Positions 1 through 6,296 of a DNA stretch of 7,718 nucleotides are shown piece after piece. How positions within the stretch are numbered: position 1 is the first letter of the stretch; every line of letters starts with the position of its first letter. A program made the translations under genes and the position numbers. The notes below the pieces were generated by a model that was given only the letters and a program-made list of their open reading frames with translations, had not been told where the DNA came from and made no database searches. The DNA comes from Burkholderiales bacterium (GTDB taxonomy: Bacteria; Pseudomonadota; Gammaproteobacteria; Burkholderiales; Burkholderiaceae_C), in assembly GCA_947458895.1 (NCBI GenBank), contig CANHBY010000049.1, positions 1 through 7,718 on the forward strand, written 5' to 3'.

Positions 1-671
1 TCATCCACTGGCTCACCTTGCGCACCAGCGCAGGCGACCTGTTCGAGATTGACACGGCCTTGCGCCCCAATGGCAGCTCAGGTCTGCTGGTGAGCACACT
101 CGACAGCTTCGAGCGCTACCAAACTGGCCGAGGCAGTAACACCGCCTGGACCTGGGAACACCAGGCCTTGAGCCGCGCACGCACCTGCGTAGGCCCAGCC
201 GACATGGCGGCCCGTTTCGAGGCCGTGCGCCGTGCGGTGTTGAGCGCCCCCCGAGACCACCAGTCCTTGCGCCTGGAAATCGAATCCATGCGAGACAAAG
301 TCCGCAGCGCTCACTCGGTGCCCGAGGGTATGTTCGATGTCAAACACAGCTCAGGCGGCATGATGGACGTGGAGTTCGCCACTCAATATCTCGTGCTGGC
401 CCACAGCGGCCAGCACCCCGAGCTGCTGGACAACGTGGGCAACATCGCCCTGTTGCAGCGGGCTGAGCTCGCGGGCCTGCTGCCACAAGGCATGGGTCAA
501 GCCGCCGCAGACGCCTACCGTGACTTGCGCCGCGTTCAGCACCGAGCCCGCCTTGATGAAAAGCCCACCCAGGTGGACAGCATCAAACTGGCACCACAGC
601 GTCATGCTGTTCAGGCCCTTTGGCTGGCAGTCTTCGCTGATGACCCCCTGGCGCCGCAGGATGCCGACTGA
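1..671 (+). CDS. glnE: Glutamate-ammonia-ligase adenylyltransferase GlnE, 3' part only
   Basis: GlnE adenylylates and deadenylylates a tyrosine of glutamine synthetase in response to PII and glutamine, lowering or restoring nitrogen assimilation in the cytoplasm. The reading frame is open from base 3 to the TGA at 669-671, giving 222 residues of a protein that is usually about 900-950 residues long. This is therefore the C-terminal quarter, covering the end of the second nucleotidyltransferase domain (the adenylylating half) and the C-terminal helical domain. Visible family motifs are GDLFEIDTALRPNG near the start, matching YEVDARLRPSG in E. coli GlnE; AWTWEHQALSRAR; and GGMMDVEFATQYLVL, matching GGITDIEFITQYLVL in E. 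coli. The true start lies outside the window, and the TTG at base 18 is internal. The gene converges on the polysaccharide gene downstream. The identification is secure; the comparison with E. coli is from memory. Confidence 0.95.
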   Translation, partial: IHWLTLRTSAGDLFEIDTALRPNGSSGLLVSTLDSFERYQTGRGSNTAWTWEHQALSRARTCVGPADMAARFEAVRRAVLSAPRDHQSLRLEIESMRDKVRSAHSVPEGMFDVKHSSGGMMDVEFATQYLVLAHSGQHPELLDNVGNIALLQRAELAGLLPQGMGQAAADAYRDLRRVQHRARLDEKPTQVDSIKLAPQRHAVQALWLAVFADDPLAPQDAD

Positions 672-720
672 AGGCTCTTTACAGCGCCAGCGCAGGGGTC
701 AGATGATTAATGACACGCCC
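672..720. other. Convergent glnE / wzz-like junction with a GGGGTCAGA motif
   Basis: Only 49 bases separate the glnE stop (plus strand) from the stop of the minus-strand Wzz-type gene. I see no GC-rich hairpin followed by a T-tract on either strand. A weak imperfect stem is possible: GGGGTCA (695-701) could pair with TGAC (711-714) and CCC (718-720) across a 3-base bulge. The 9-mer GGGGTCAGA at 695-703 recurs on the minus strand at 4603-4611, on the other side of the two polysaccharide genes and pointing towards this copy. From memory, GGGGTCAGA-like strings occur near REP-associated tyrosine transposase sequences in Proteobacteria. No such gene is present here. Confidence 0.4.
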
Positions 721-1974
721 TTAACCTTCCACCGCAACCTTTTTCCAGCGCCATGCCGCTCGCAGACTTTTCCAAGCTTGCTGGCCTTGCGGCGTATTGT
801 CGCCAACCGCTGAGGCGCTGCGAATCACAACCCACAGGCTGCTGAGCATCAGACCTGCCAAGGTGCCTGCCATGACGATCAGGGCGCGAGAGGGTTTGGA
901 TTTGGCGTCAGGGGGCACGGCAATATCGATCTGCTGCAGCACCGGCCCATCCTTGGCCTCATCCAGTTTGGCCATTTCAAACTGCCGAACAATTCCTCCA
1001 AGCAAGGCTTCCTGTAGCTTGAATTCGCGCTGTGCACGCACAAAATCGAGGGCTGTCTCGGGGATTTTCCCCACCGGCATACGGGTGATCGAGAAACCGC
1101 CATTCGGGGCCGACGCGGTGTCTGCGTTGCTTTCAATGCGAGCCAGCTCGCTTCTCAATGCAAGCATCTCCGACGACAGGCGAACCACCTCCGGGTTTTG
1201 CTCCGTGGCGCTGGTTCGCAGAACCTTCATCTGTACTTCGCGCGCGGCAATTTGGGTACGCAGCGCAGCGGCTCCAGAAATGAGCGCCTCGGCCTGCTTG
1301 TCGAGCACGATCACGCCCGAGGACTCCTGCAGCTTTCTGAAATTCTGTTCGGCCTCGATCAGGCGCTCTTTGGTTTCTCGCAGCTGCTCCTCGAAGAACA
1401 CCCTTCGCTGCTTGGCTTCGCCCACAGCCAACCGGCTCAACAATTCAGTCAGGGCTTTGAAATGAGCATTGGCGAACTTGGCCGCAAACTCAGGTTCTTT
1501 GTCGTCTACCTCGACCGTGATCACGCCGCTTTTCTTATCCGAAGACACCCGCACATAAGCTGTGATGGTTTTGCGCAGGCGGGTAAAGCCTTTGACCCCG
1601 TAGCGATCTTGCAGCTGGAATTGGTCATCCAGCACTTTGATCACGCTGTCGCTCTTAAGCAAAGCCACATAAAGCTCATCAGGCGTTTTGGCGCCCGCAC
1701 TGCCAGCCAGCCCGCCGAGCTGGCTCAGAGCTGCCAAGGCCGCCGCGGAGCCGCCTTGTTGCTGGGACCCTGGCGGTAGCATTGTGCTGGATGCCGTGAA
1801 CTGCGGTGGCAGCAGCAAAGCCACGGCCAAGGCCAACAACAAAGCGGCCCCGGTGGTGATGGCGATCAGCCGTTTACCCTGGCCGAGCCATGTGAGTATT
1901 TCGAGCAGGCCGGGCCCGGAGTCCTCGTCTTCCAACTCGGGTCGGGAGATATCTTGGGGGGTCAAAGTAGACAT
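721..1974 (-). CDS. Wzz-type polysaccharide co-polymerase / chain-length determinant protein, without kinase domain
   Basis: This inner-membrane protein of 417 residues probably sets chain length, or couples polymerisation to export, in a Wzy-dependent exopolysaccharide or capsule pathway. Residues 1-35 are a short acidic cytoplasmic segment. Residues about 36-56 form the first membrane helix (AITTGAALLLALAVALLLPP). A periplasmic domain follows, with a Gln/Gly/Ala-rich loop (70-95) and a long charged helical stretch, probably coiled coil, at about 185-285. A Pro-rich motif (IAVPPDAKSKPSRALI, 350-365) leads into the second membrane helix (363-385). The 32-residue C-tail has no Walker A/B motif and no Tyr cluster, so there is no fused BY-kinase. 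I chose ATG 1972-1974 because it starts MSTLTPQDIS. The longer frame to 2019 would overlap the upstream gene, which ends at 1988. The gap to that gene is 13 bp, which implies co-transcription and perhaps translational coupling; the ribosome-binding site (GGA about 7 bases upstream) is weak. The exact polymer is unknown. Confidence 0.88.
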   Translation of the reverse strand: MSTLTPQDISRPELEDEDSGPGLLEILTWLGQGKRLIAITTGAALLLALAVALLLPPQFTASSTMLPPGSQQQGGSAAALAALSQLGGLAGSAGAKTPDELYVALLKSDSVIKVLDDQFQLQDRYGVKGFTRLRKTITAYVRVSSDKKSGVITVEVDDKEPEFAAKFANAHFKALTELLSRLAVGEAKQRRVFFEEQLRETKERLIEAEQNFRKLQESSGVIVLDKQAEALISGAAALRTQIAAREVQMKVLRTSATEQNPEVVRLSSEMLALRSELARIESNADTASAPNGGFSITRMPVGKIPETALDFVRAQREFKLQEALLGGIVRQFEMAKLDEAKDGPVLQQIDIAVPPDAKSKPSRALIVMAGTLAGLMLSSLWVVIRSASAVGDNTPQGQQAWKSLRAAWRWKKVAVEG

Positions 1975-1987
1975 GAGTCCAATGCGA

Positions 1988-4384
1988 TCAGTTCTTGAAG
2001 GTTTGGATGGCCGCAGCACCCAAGCCGAATTGGTAGAAGATTTGCGACCAATCTTTCAGGTTGCGCACCAGCGCCCGGCCCCATGATTCATAGTCCAGTT
2101 GGTTGGGCACCACCACCGCATCTCCAGGGTAAAGCTTTTGGCTCTCAATGCCGCCCATGCCCAAGAATCGAGATTGATCATGGGCATGCTTTACCGTGCC
2201 ATCGGCGCGCAGAATGAACATGTTGCTGCGGTCAGAGGTTTCCTCCAGCCCGGCCAGCTTCACATAGTCGTCCACGGTGCGGCCTGGTTTCCACAGGTAG
2301 GCATTGCTGTTGGACACAGCGCCCGCAACGGTCACAAAGCCAGGCCTGGAGGGCACGACCACGCGGTCGGAATTTTCCAGTGGCAAATCAGGCAGATCAT
2401 CGATGCGTTGGGTGTCGGGGAGCAGCTCCAGCGCGATGCGGCCGTTGGGCTCTACTTTGGCCAAGCTGGCCAGCTGCACGCGCCGGGCCCTTTCATTGGC
2501 CGACATGGTCGCGGTGTTGGCCCCATCTGCTGTGCGGCTCGCCTCTTGAGCGGTCTGGGCTGCGCCCAGCGCCTCCAGGCGAGTCAAGGCTGCTTGAAGA
2601 TTTTCACGCTGACGTTGACGGGTCTCTTCGCGAGACAACTCCAGCCCGTACACATAAGCCTGCGGAGTGAAGCCCCCTGCGCGGTTGAGCAAGCCCCGCA
2701 GCGTCTCGCCAGGGTTGAGTTGGTACACACCCGGCGACATCACTTCGCCCTCCACCGAGACCAGCCTGGTTTGGCGTGCCATCGGGCCACGGATATCCTT
2801 CTTGCTGTAAATTGTGACCACATCGCCTGGCTGCAGGGTCAGGTTTTGCGTGGGGTCGCCCTGCAGCAGCGCCTTGCCCAGGTGGAACGGAATCACCTGG
2901 GGGCTCAAATCCTTCAGGTCCAAACGCTCAACAGTGGCGTAATCCCAATTAACTTCTTCAAGCCGTGGTGTAGGTTGGGTGGGTTTCACGATCATTTGCT
3001 TCGTCGTCTCATCGGGCTCTTTGATCACCTGAGTCAGCAAATTGGTGCGACGATAAAAATCGAACGACACCAAAGTTTGTGTGTCCGGAATCAAGTCGAG
3101 CACACGCATGCCGGGCCGGTAGGCGTGCCGCAAGGGCTCGGCCACATAACCTCGCAAAGTCACTGCGTTGGCAAACGCCGGTGAAATGGGCAACACTTGA
3201 AGTACATCGCCGTTACGCAGCGCTTTGGCCAGCCCCTCACCTTCGAGACGAATGGTTTCAACCGAGCGCGCCTGGCGCGGTTGGCGAGGATCAATTCGTT
3301 CCAATTGCGCGCTGTGCGGGTTCGCCAGCACCGACAAATTGCCGGCATACCGCAAGAGGGTTTCGACCGGCTCCTGAGCCTGCTGAAGCTCAAAAATTGC
3401 CGGCGTATCCACCGCGCCATAAAGCGCCACTTGAGGCCCGGTGGGTTGAAAAACGACCACATCACCATTGGCGAGTTGCAGATCTTTCGAGGTGTCCCCC
3501 GACACCAAGAAGCTGTACATGTCGAGCTCAGACACCACCTGGCCACTGCGGCGCAGGCTGATTTTCCTCATCGACCCATTGGCGCCAGGGCCGCCTGCCG
3601 CCACCACAGCCGACATCAAAGTCGATTGGCTGGGCAAGCGATAAACCCCTGACTTATAAGCCGGCCCCACCACAAACACACTCAGCCCACGCAACTGCCC
3701 CAGCGCCACACTCAACTGAAAATTGGTGAAGAATCGCCCGATCTGCGCGCGCAGATGCTTTTCAAGACCAGAGGCCTTGGTGCCACTCACCGTGAAGGTG
3801 CCGACTTTGGGTAGGGTGATTTGCCCGTTGCGGTCGATGGTGGCTCGGTAGTCCACATCAATGGCGCCCCAAGCCCTGATCAGCAATTCATCACCAGGGC
3901 CCACCATGTAGTCGGATGAGACGGGCACGTTGTCCAGCCCGCCCGCGCCCCGCCCGGAGGCGAAGAAAGAGGCGCCGAAAACAGGTACCTTACGGCCTGT
4001 GGATGCCGCCACAAATTTCTGGAATTCACTGGGCAGCGGAGCTGCGCTGTCCTGGCGAGCGTCGGGCGCAGATGGCGGCTCGGTTGAGCCAGGCTTTGAC
4101 AGGTTACTGCCGTTCATGATTTGAGTATTTGTTCCCAACCGAGGCGCCAGGGGAAGTGTGTCTCCACCAGGTTGTGTGTCCTGCCCGTCCAGCTGAGGGC
4201 CGCCCAACTGTGAGCCACCTCTGGTGGGTCCGTTGCCGGGGGTTGTGAAATACCCGCCAGATGAGGCCTCTGCAGCATTCGGAGCATTGACTTGAGCCCA
4301 GCTTGTCGCGCTGAGGGCACTCAAACACCACAGAGCCGATGCGCCCCAGCGGCGCAGCGTTTGATGAGGAGAAGTCAGGTTCAT
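1988..4384 (-). CDS. Outer-membrane polysaccharide export protein with PES and about five SLBB domains (Wza/KpsD type)
   Basis: This protein of 798 residues is predicted to form the periplasm-spanning, outer-membrane channel for an exported polysaccharide. Start ATG 4382-4384 is chosen because it begins a classical signal peptide: basic residues RR at 11-12, hydrophobic core 15-27 and likely cleavage SWA|Q at 30/31. A start at 4561 would bury this behind 59 unlikely residues. A Gly/Pro/Gln-rich linker (31-118) follows. The PES domain (about 155-232) contains DYMVGPGDELLIRAWG and GQITLPKVGTF. SLBB-like repeats begin near 234 (VFVVGPAYKSGVY), 319 (VALYGAVDTPAIF), 408 (VTLRGYVAEPLRH), 541 (LVSVEGEVMSPGVY) and 684 (VTVAGAVSNSNAY). 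The fourth carries a helical Gln/Ala-rich insertion (584-640). The C-terminal helix (765-797) could be the membrane-embedded one. E. coli Wza has about 380 residues, so this is the long multi-SLBB subfamily. I see no lipobox cysteine, so it is probably not a lipoprotein. The substrate is unknown. Confidence 0.9.
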   Translation of the reverse strand: MNLTSPHQTLRRWGASALWCLSALSATSWAQVNAPNAAEASSGGYFTTPGNGPTRGGSQLGGPQLDGQDTQPGGDTLPLAPRLGTNTQIMNGSNLSKPGSTEPPSAPDARQDSAAPLPSEFQKFVAASTGRKVPVFGASFFASGRGAGGLDNVPVSSDYMVGPGDELLIRAWGAIDVDYRATIDRNGQITLPKVGTFTVSGTKASGLEKHLRAQIGRFFTNFQLSVALGQLRGLSVFVVGPAYKSGVYRLPSQSTLMSAVVAAGGPGANGSMRKISLRRSGQVVSELDMYSFLVSGDTSKDLQLANGDVVVFQPTGPQVALYGAVDTPAIFELQQAQEPVETLLRYAGNLSVLANPHSAQLERIDPRQPRQARSVETIRLEGEGLAKALRNGDVLQVLPISPAFANAVTLRGYVAEPLRHAYRPGMRVLDLIPDTQTLVSFDFYRRTNLLTQVIKEPDETTKQMIVKPTQPTPRLEEVNWDYATVERLDLKDLSPQVIPFHLGKALLQGDPTQNLTLQPGDVVTIYSKKDIRGPMARQTRLVSVEGEVMSPGVYQLNPGETLRGLLNRAGGFTPQAYVYGLELSREETRQRQRENLQAALTRLEALGAAQTAQEASRTADGANTATMSANERARRVQLASLAKVEPNGRIALELLPDTQRIDDLPDLPLENSDRVVVPSRPGFVTVAGAVSNSNAYLWKPGRTVDDYVKLAGLEETSDRSNMFILRADGTVKHAHDQSRFLGMGGIESQKLYPGDAVVVPNQLDYESWGRALVRNLKDWSQIFYQFGLGAAAIQTFKN

Positions 4385-4538
4385 GGATTTGACTGAAACT
4401 TGGAAAGAAGCCAACGGGGCGATGAAAAGGTGATTCAGCGATTTGAATGTCGGTGGGTTGCGTCTTGCACCCAGGGTACGACCCAACAAGAACACTCCGG
4501 TGCCGTGACCCCTTCGGGCAGATGCCGCAAAACTCCAG

Positions 4539-4566
4539 AGTGTACGCAGAGGAAGCGTCAAATCAA
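4539..4566 (-). promoter_or_regulatory. Candidate sigma-70 promoter for the polysaccharide export operon
   Basis: Read on the minus strand, TTGATT (4561-4566; 4/6 to TTGACA) is separated by 16 bases from TACACT (4539-4544; 4/6 to TATAAT). Transcription would start near 4532 and leave a leader of about 148 bases before the ATG at 4384. It lies downstream of the terminator at 4622-4650, as expected for an independently transcribed unit. Both boxes are weak matches, so this is tentative. Confidence 0.35.
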
Positions 4567-4621
4567 CCAGGCTTCAATTTGGATGAGTGGCTATCAAATT
4601 TGTCTGACCCCGCCAGCCACC

Positions 4622-4650
4622 CAAAAATTCACGCCCCAAGGGGTTGGGGC
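4622..4650 (-). terminator. Rho-independent terminator downstream of pyk
   Basis: On the minus strand a perfect 7-bp stem, GCCCCAA/TTGGGGC with a CCCC loop (4633-4650), is followed within five bases by a run of five T (4623-4627). It lies about 180 bases beyond the pyk stop and upstream of the candidate promoter of the export operon, so it would separate the pgk-pyk transcript from the polysaccharide genes. The stem is short but mostly GC. Confidence 0.6.
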
Positions 4651-4668
4651 CTGGTTGTTCCGGGCCCC
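4646..4668. other. GC-rich hairpin overlapping the pyk terminator
   Basis: Bases 4646-4654 can pair with 4660-4668 around the five-base loop TTGTT. This gives eight Watson-Crick pairs plus one G·T position, which becomes a C/A mismatch when read on the minus strand. It shares bases 4646-4650 with the terminator stem, so the two structures exclude each other. In the minus-strand transcript this hairpin would form first. Whether that weakens termination is unknown; it may be incidental. Confidence 0.45.
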
Positions 4669-4689
4669 AGCATGACATAGACTGGAAAC

Positions 4690-4827
4690 CCTAAAACCCG
4701 ATTGGGCAGCGCTGCGGCGCGCTGGCGGCGTTACTCCGCCTTGCGGGCACGAGCCCGCCGCGTTGTCGCGCCTTGCCAGCACACCGCACTGCTGCCCACT
4801 CGGGCGCGTCCAACTACGGTTTTTAGG
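4690..4827. repeat. Long imperfect palindromic element with three internal hairpins (REP- or MITE-like candidate)
   Basis: Arms 4697-4726 and 4775-4804 are inverted copies matching at 25 of 30 positions. Between them lie three small perfect hairpins: 4727-4730/4737-4740 (GGCG/CGCC, loop TTACTC), 4743-4748/4753-4758 (GCGGGC/GCCCGC, loop ACGA) and 4759-4762/4767-4770 (CGCG/CGCG, loop TTGT). Together they make a cloverleaf-like fold with only 4741-4742 and 4771-4774 unpaired at the junction. A further 7-bp inverted pair, CCTAAAA/TTTTAGG (4690-4696, 4821-4827), flanks the core, with 16 extra bases on the right side. The element sits immediately after the pyk stop codon. It has no tRNA consensus and no open frame with a family signature. 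GC-rich palindromes of this kind are often dispersed intergenic repeats, but I cannot count copies from one window. It may also help to end the pyk transcript or protect its 3' end. Confidence 0.75.
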
Positions 4828-4839
4828 TTCAACGAACCT
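4825..4839. other. Small perfect hairpin across the pyk stop codon
   Basis: AGGTTC (4825-4830) and GAACCT (4834-4839) form a perfect 6-bp inverted repeat with the three-base loop AAC. The pyk stop codon (4829-4831) lies inside it. No T-tract follows on the minus strand, so it is not a terminator. Its left half overlaps the outer arm of the adjacent palindromic element. Confidence 0.5.
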
Positions 4840-6256
4840 GGCACACCTTCAGCATGTTAGTACCCCCCGGGTAACCCATGGGTTCACCGCAGGTGATGGC
4901 ATAGGTGTCACCCGGCCTGAGCACTCCGCGCTCTACCAACATGGCCTCGGCATGGGCCAGCGCTTGTTCACGGTCATGAAAGGCAGGCATTAGCACGGGC
5001 CTCACATTGCGGTAGAGGGCCATTTTGCGCTGCGCGCCGGTTTGCGAAGTCATGGCAAAAATCGGCACGTGGATTTTGTAACGGCTCATCCAGAGCGCTG
5101 TAGAGCCCGACTCGGTCAGGGCCACGATCGCCTTGCAGCCCAAGTGATAAGCCGTGAACAGGGCGCCCATGGCGATCGATTGATCAATGCGACCAAAGGT
5201 CTTGTTGCTGAAATCGGCGTCGAGTGAGACCTGCTCTGCACGCTCGGCTTCAACACAGACGCTGGCCATCATTTCCACCGTTTCAACGGGGTACTTGCCC
5301 GCGGCTGTTTCAGCGCTGAGCATGACGGCATCGGTGCCATCAAGCACGGCATTGGCCACGTCGCTCACCTCGGCGCGGGTGGGCACGGGGTTGAGGATCA
5401 TGGACTCCATCATCTGGGTGGCCGTGATCACGATGCGGTCCATTTCGCGGGCCATTTTGATCATGCGCTTTTGCAGTGCCGGCACCGCCGCATTGCCAAC
5501 CTCAACGGCCAAGTCACCACGCGCCACCATGATGCCGTCACTGGCCTTGATGATGCTCTCCAGCACCGGGATGGCTTCACTGCGTTCGATTTTGGCAATC
5601 AAGGCCGGCTTGTGGCGCCAGGGCTCACCGGCCACATTGGCCAACTGACGGGCCATTTCCATGTCGGTGGCATTTTTGGGGAAGCTCACGGCGAGGTACT
5701 CACATTGGAAGCTCATCGCTGTTTTGATGTCTTCCATGTCTTTGGCGGTGAGCGCCGGCGCGGTCAAGCCGCCACCAGCCTTGTTGATGCCCTTGTTGTT
5801 GGACAACTCACCCCCAATGACCACCGTGGTGTGGACCTCATCACCCTTGACGGCATCAACTGTGAGCTTGAGCAAGCCATCGTTGAGCAGGAGGGTGTCG
5901 CCAGGGCGCACATCACGGGGGAGCTCTTTGTAGTCAAGCCCCACACGGTCGTTGTTGCCCAGCGTGGCCTGCGCATCGAGCACAAATTTTTGCCCGGCCA
6001 CGAGGATTGTTTTGCCCTCCTCGAACTTGCCCACACGAATTTTGGGCCCCTGCAGGTCAGCCATGATGGCCACCTCTTTGCCCACCTCCTGTGCCACTTG
6101 GCGCACCAACCGAGCGCGGTCAATGTGGTCTTGCGCCTTGCCGTGGGAGAAGTTCAAGCGCACGACATCCACCCCGCCACGAAGCATGGCCGCCAGGACC
6201 TCGGGTGAGCTGGAAGCAGGGCCCAAAGTGGCAACGATTTTGGTAGCACGCGGCAT
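4829..6256 (-). CDS. pyk: Pyruvate kinase
   Basis: This cytoplasmic enzyme of 475 residues transfers phosphate from phosphoenolpyruvate to ADP, giving pyruvate and ATP in the last step of glycolysis. Start ATG 6254-6256 gives MPRATKIVATLGPASS, the usual N-terminus of the family. The frame continues up to 6604, but that would overlap pgk by about 300 bases and is rejected. Active-site features are in place: RLNFSHG (33-39), MADLQGPKIRVG (65-76, Asp67 and Lys72), the lid (B) domain at about 70-168, KIERSEA with Lys222 and Glu224, ARGDLAVEVG (245-254, Asp248) and TATQMMESM (278-286). DAVMLSAETAAGKYP (309-323) is also typical. The C-terminal regulatory domain (about 350-475) is complete. The length is close to the E. 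coli PykA type (about 480). It lies 40 bp after pgk on the same strand, which suggests one transcript. No truncation or frameshift is seen. Confidence 0.97.
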   Translation of the reverse strand: MPRATKIVATLGPASSSPEVLAAMLRGGVDVVRLNFSHGKAQDHIDRARLVRQVAQEVGKEVAIMADLQGPKIRVGKFEEGKTILVAGQKFVLDAQATLGNNDRVGLDYKELPRDVRPGDTLLLNDGLLKLTVDAVKGDEVHTTVVIGGELSNNKGINKAGGGLTAPALTAKDMEDIKTAMSFQCEYLAVSFPKNATDMEMARQLANVAGEPWRHKPALIAKIERSEAIPVLESIIKASDGIMVARGDLAVEVGNAAVPALQKRMIKMAREMDRIVITATQMMESMILNPVPTRAEVSDVANAVLDGTDAVMLSAETAAGKYPVETVEMMASVCVEAERAEQVSLDADFSNKTFGRIDQSIAMGALFTAYHLGCKAIVALTESGSTALWMSRYKIHVPIFAMTSQTGAQRKMALYRNVRPVLMPAFHDREQALAHAEAMLVERGVLRPGDTYAITCGEPMGYPGGTNMLKVCQVR

Positions 6257-6296
6257 GGACGAAGTTCCGAAGGTTGTGAGGTTCAATGAGGGCTGA

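Larger units (their letters stand above)
4385..4828. other. 444-bp non-coding region between pyk and the export gene
   Basis: No convincing gene lies here. Short frames exist on both strands, but none has a recognisable product or ribosome-binding site. Read in the minus-strand direction of transcription, the region holds: the end of pyk; a long palindromic element (core 4697-4804, outer short arms 4690-4696 and 4821-4827); a hairpin at 4646-4668; an overlapping intrinsic terminator at 4622-4650; a GGGGTCAGA motif at 4603-4611; a candidate promoter at 4539-4566; and about 150 bases of presumed leader before the export gene. I see no clear structure in the leader 4385-4538. Confidence 0.7.

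Noticed and set aside
721..1974. BY-kinase fused to the Wzz-type protein
   Set aside because: The C-terminal tail after the second membrane helix is only about 32 residues and has no Walker motifs or tyrosine cluster.
2099..3184. 361-codon open frame on the plus strand inside the export gene
   Set aside because: It is antisense to a gene with clear PES/SLBB domains; its His/Gln-rich translation resembles no family and is a codon-bias shadow.
4385..4561. N-terminal extension of the export protein by 59 residues
   Set aside because: It would place a typical signal peptide internally; the ATG at 4384 puts it at the N-terminus.
4594..4782. 62-codon minus-strand frame within the palindromic element, and a 77-codon plus-strand frame at 4447-4680
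   Set aside because: Both lie in sequence better explained by inverted repeats and a terminator, lack convincing ribosome-binding sites and show no family pattern.
4697..4804. tRNA gene suggested by the cloverleaf shape
   Set aside because: The closing stem is far too long, the arm and loop sizes are wrong, and no T-loop or anticodon-loop consensus is present.
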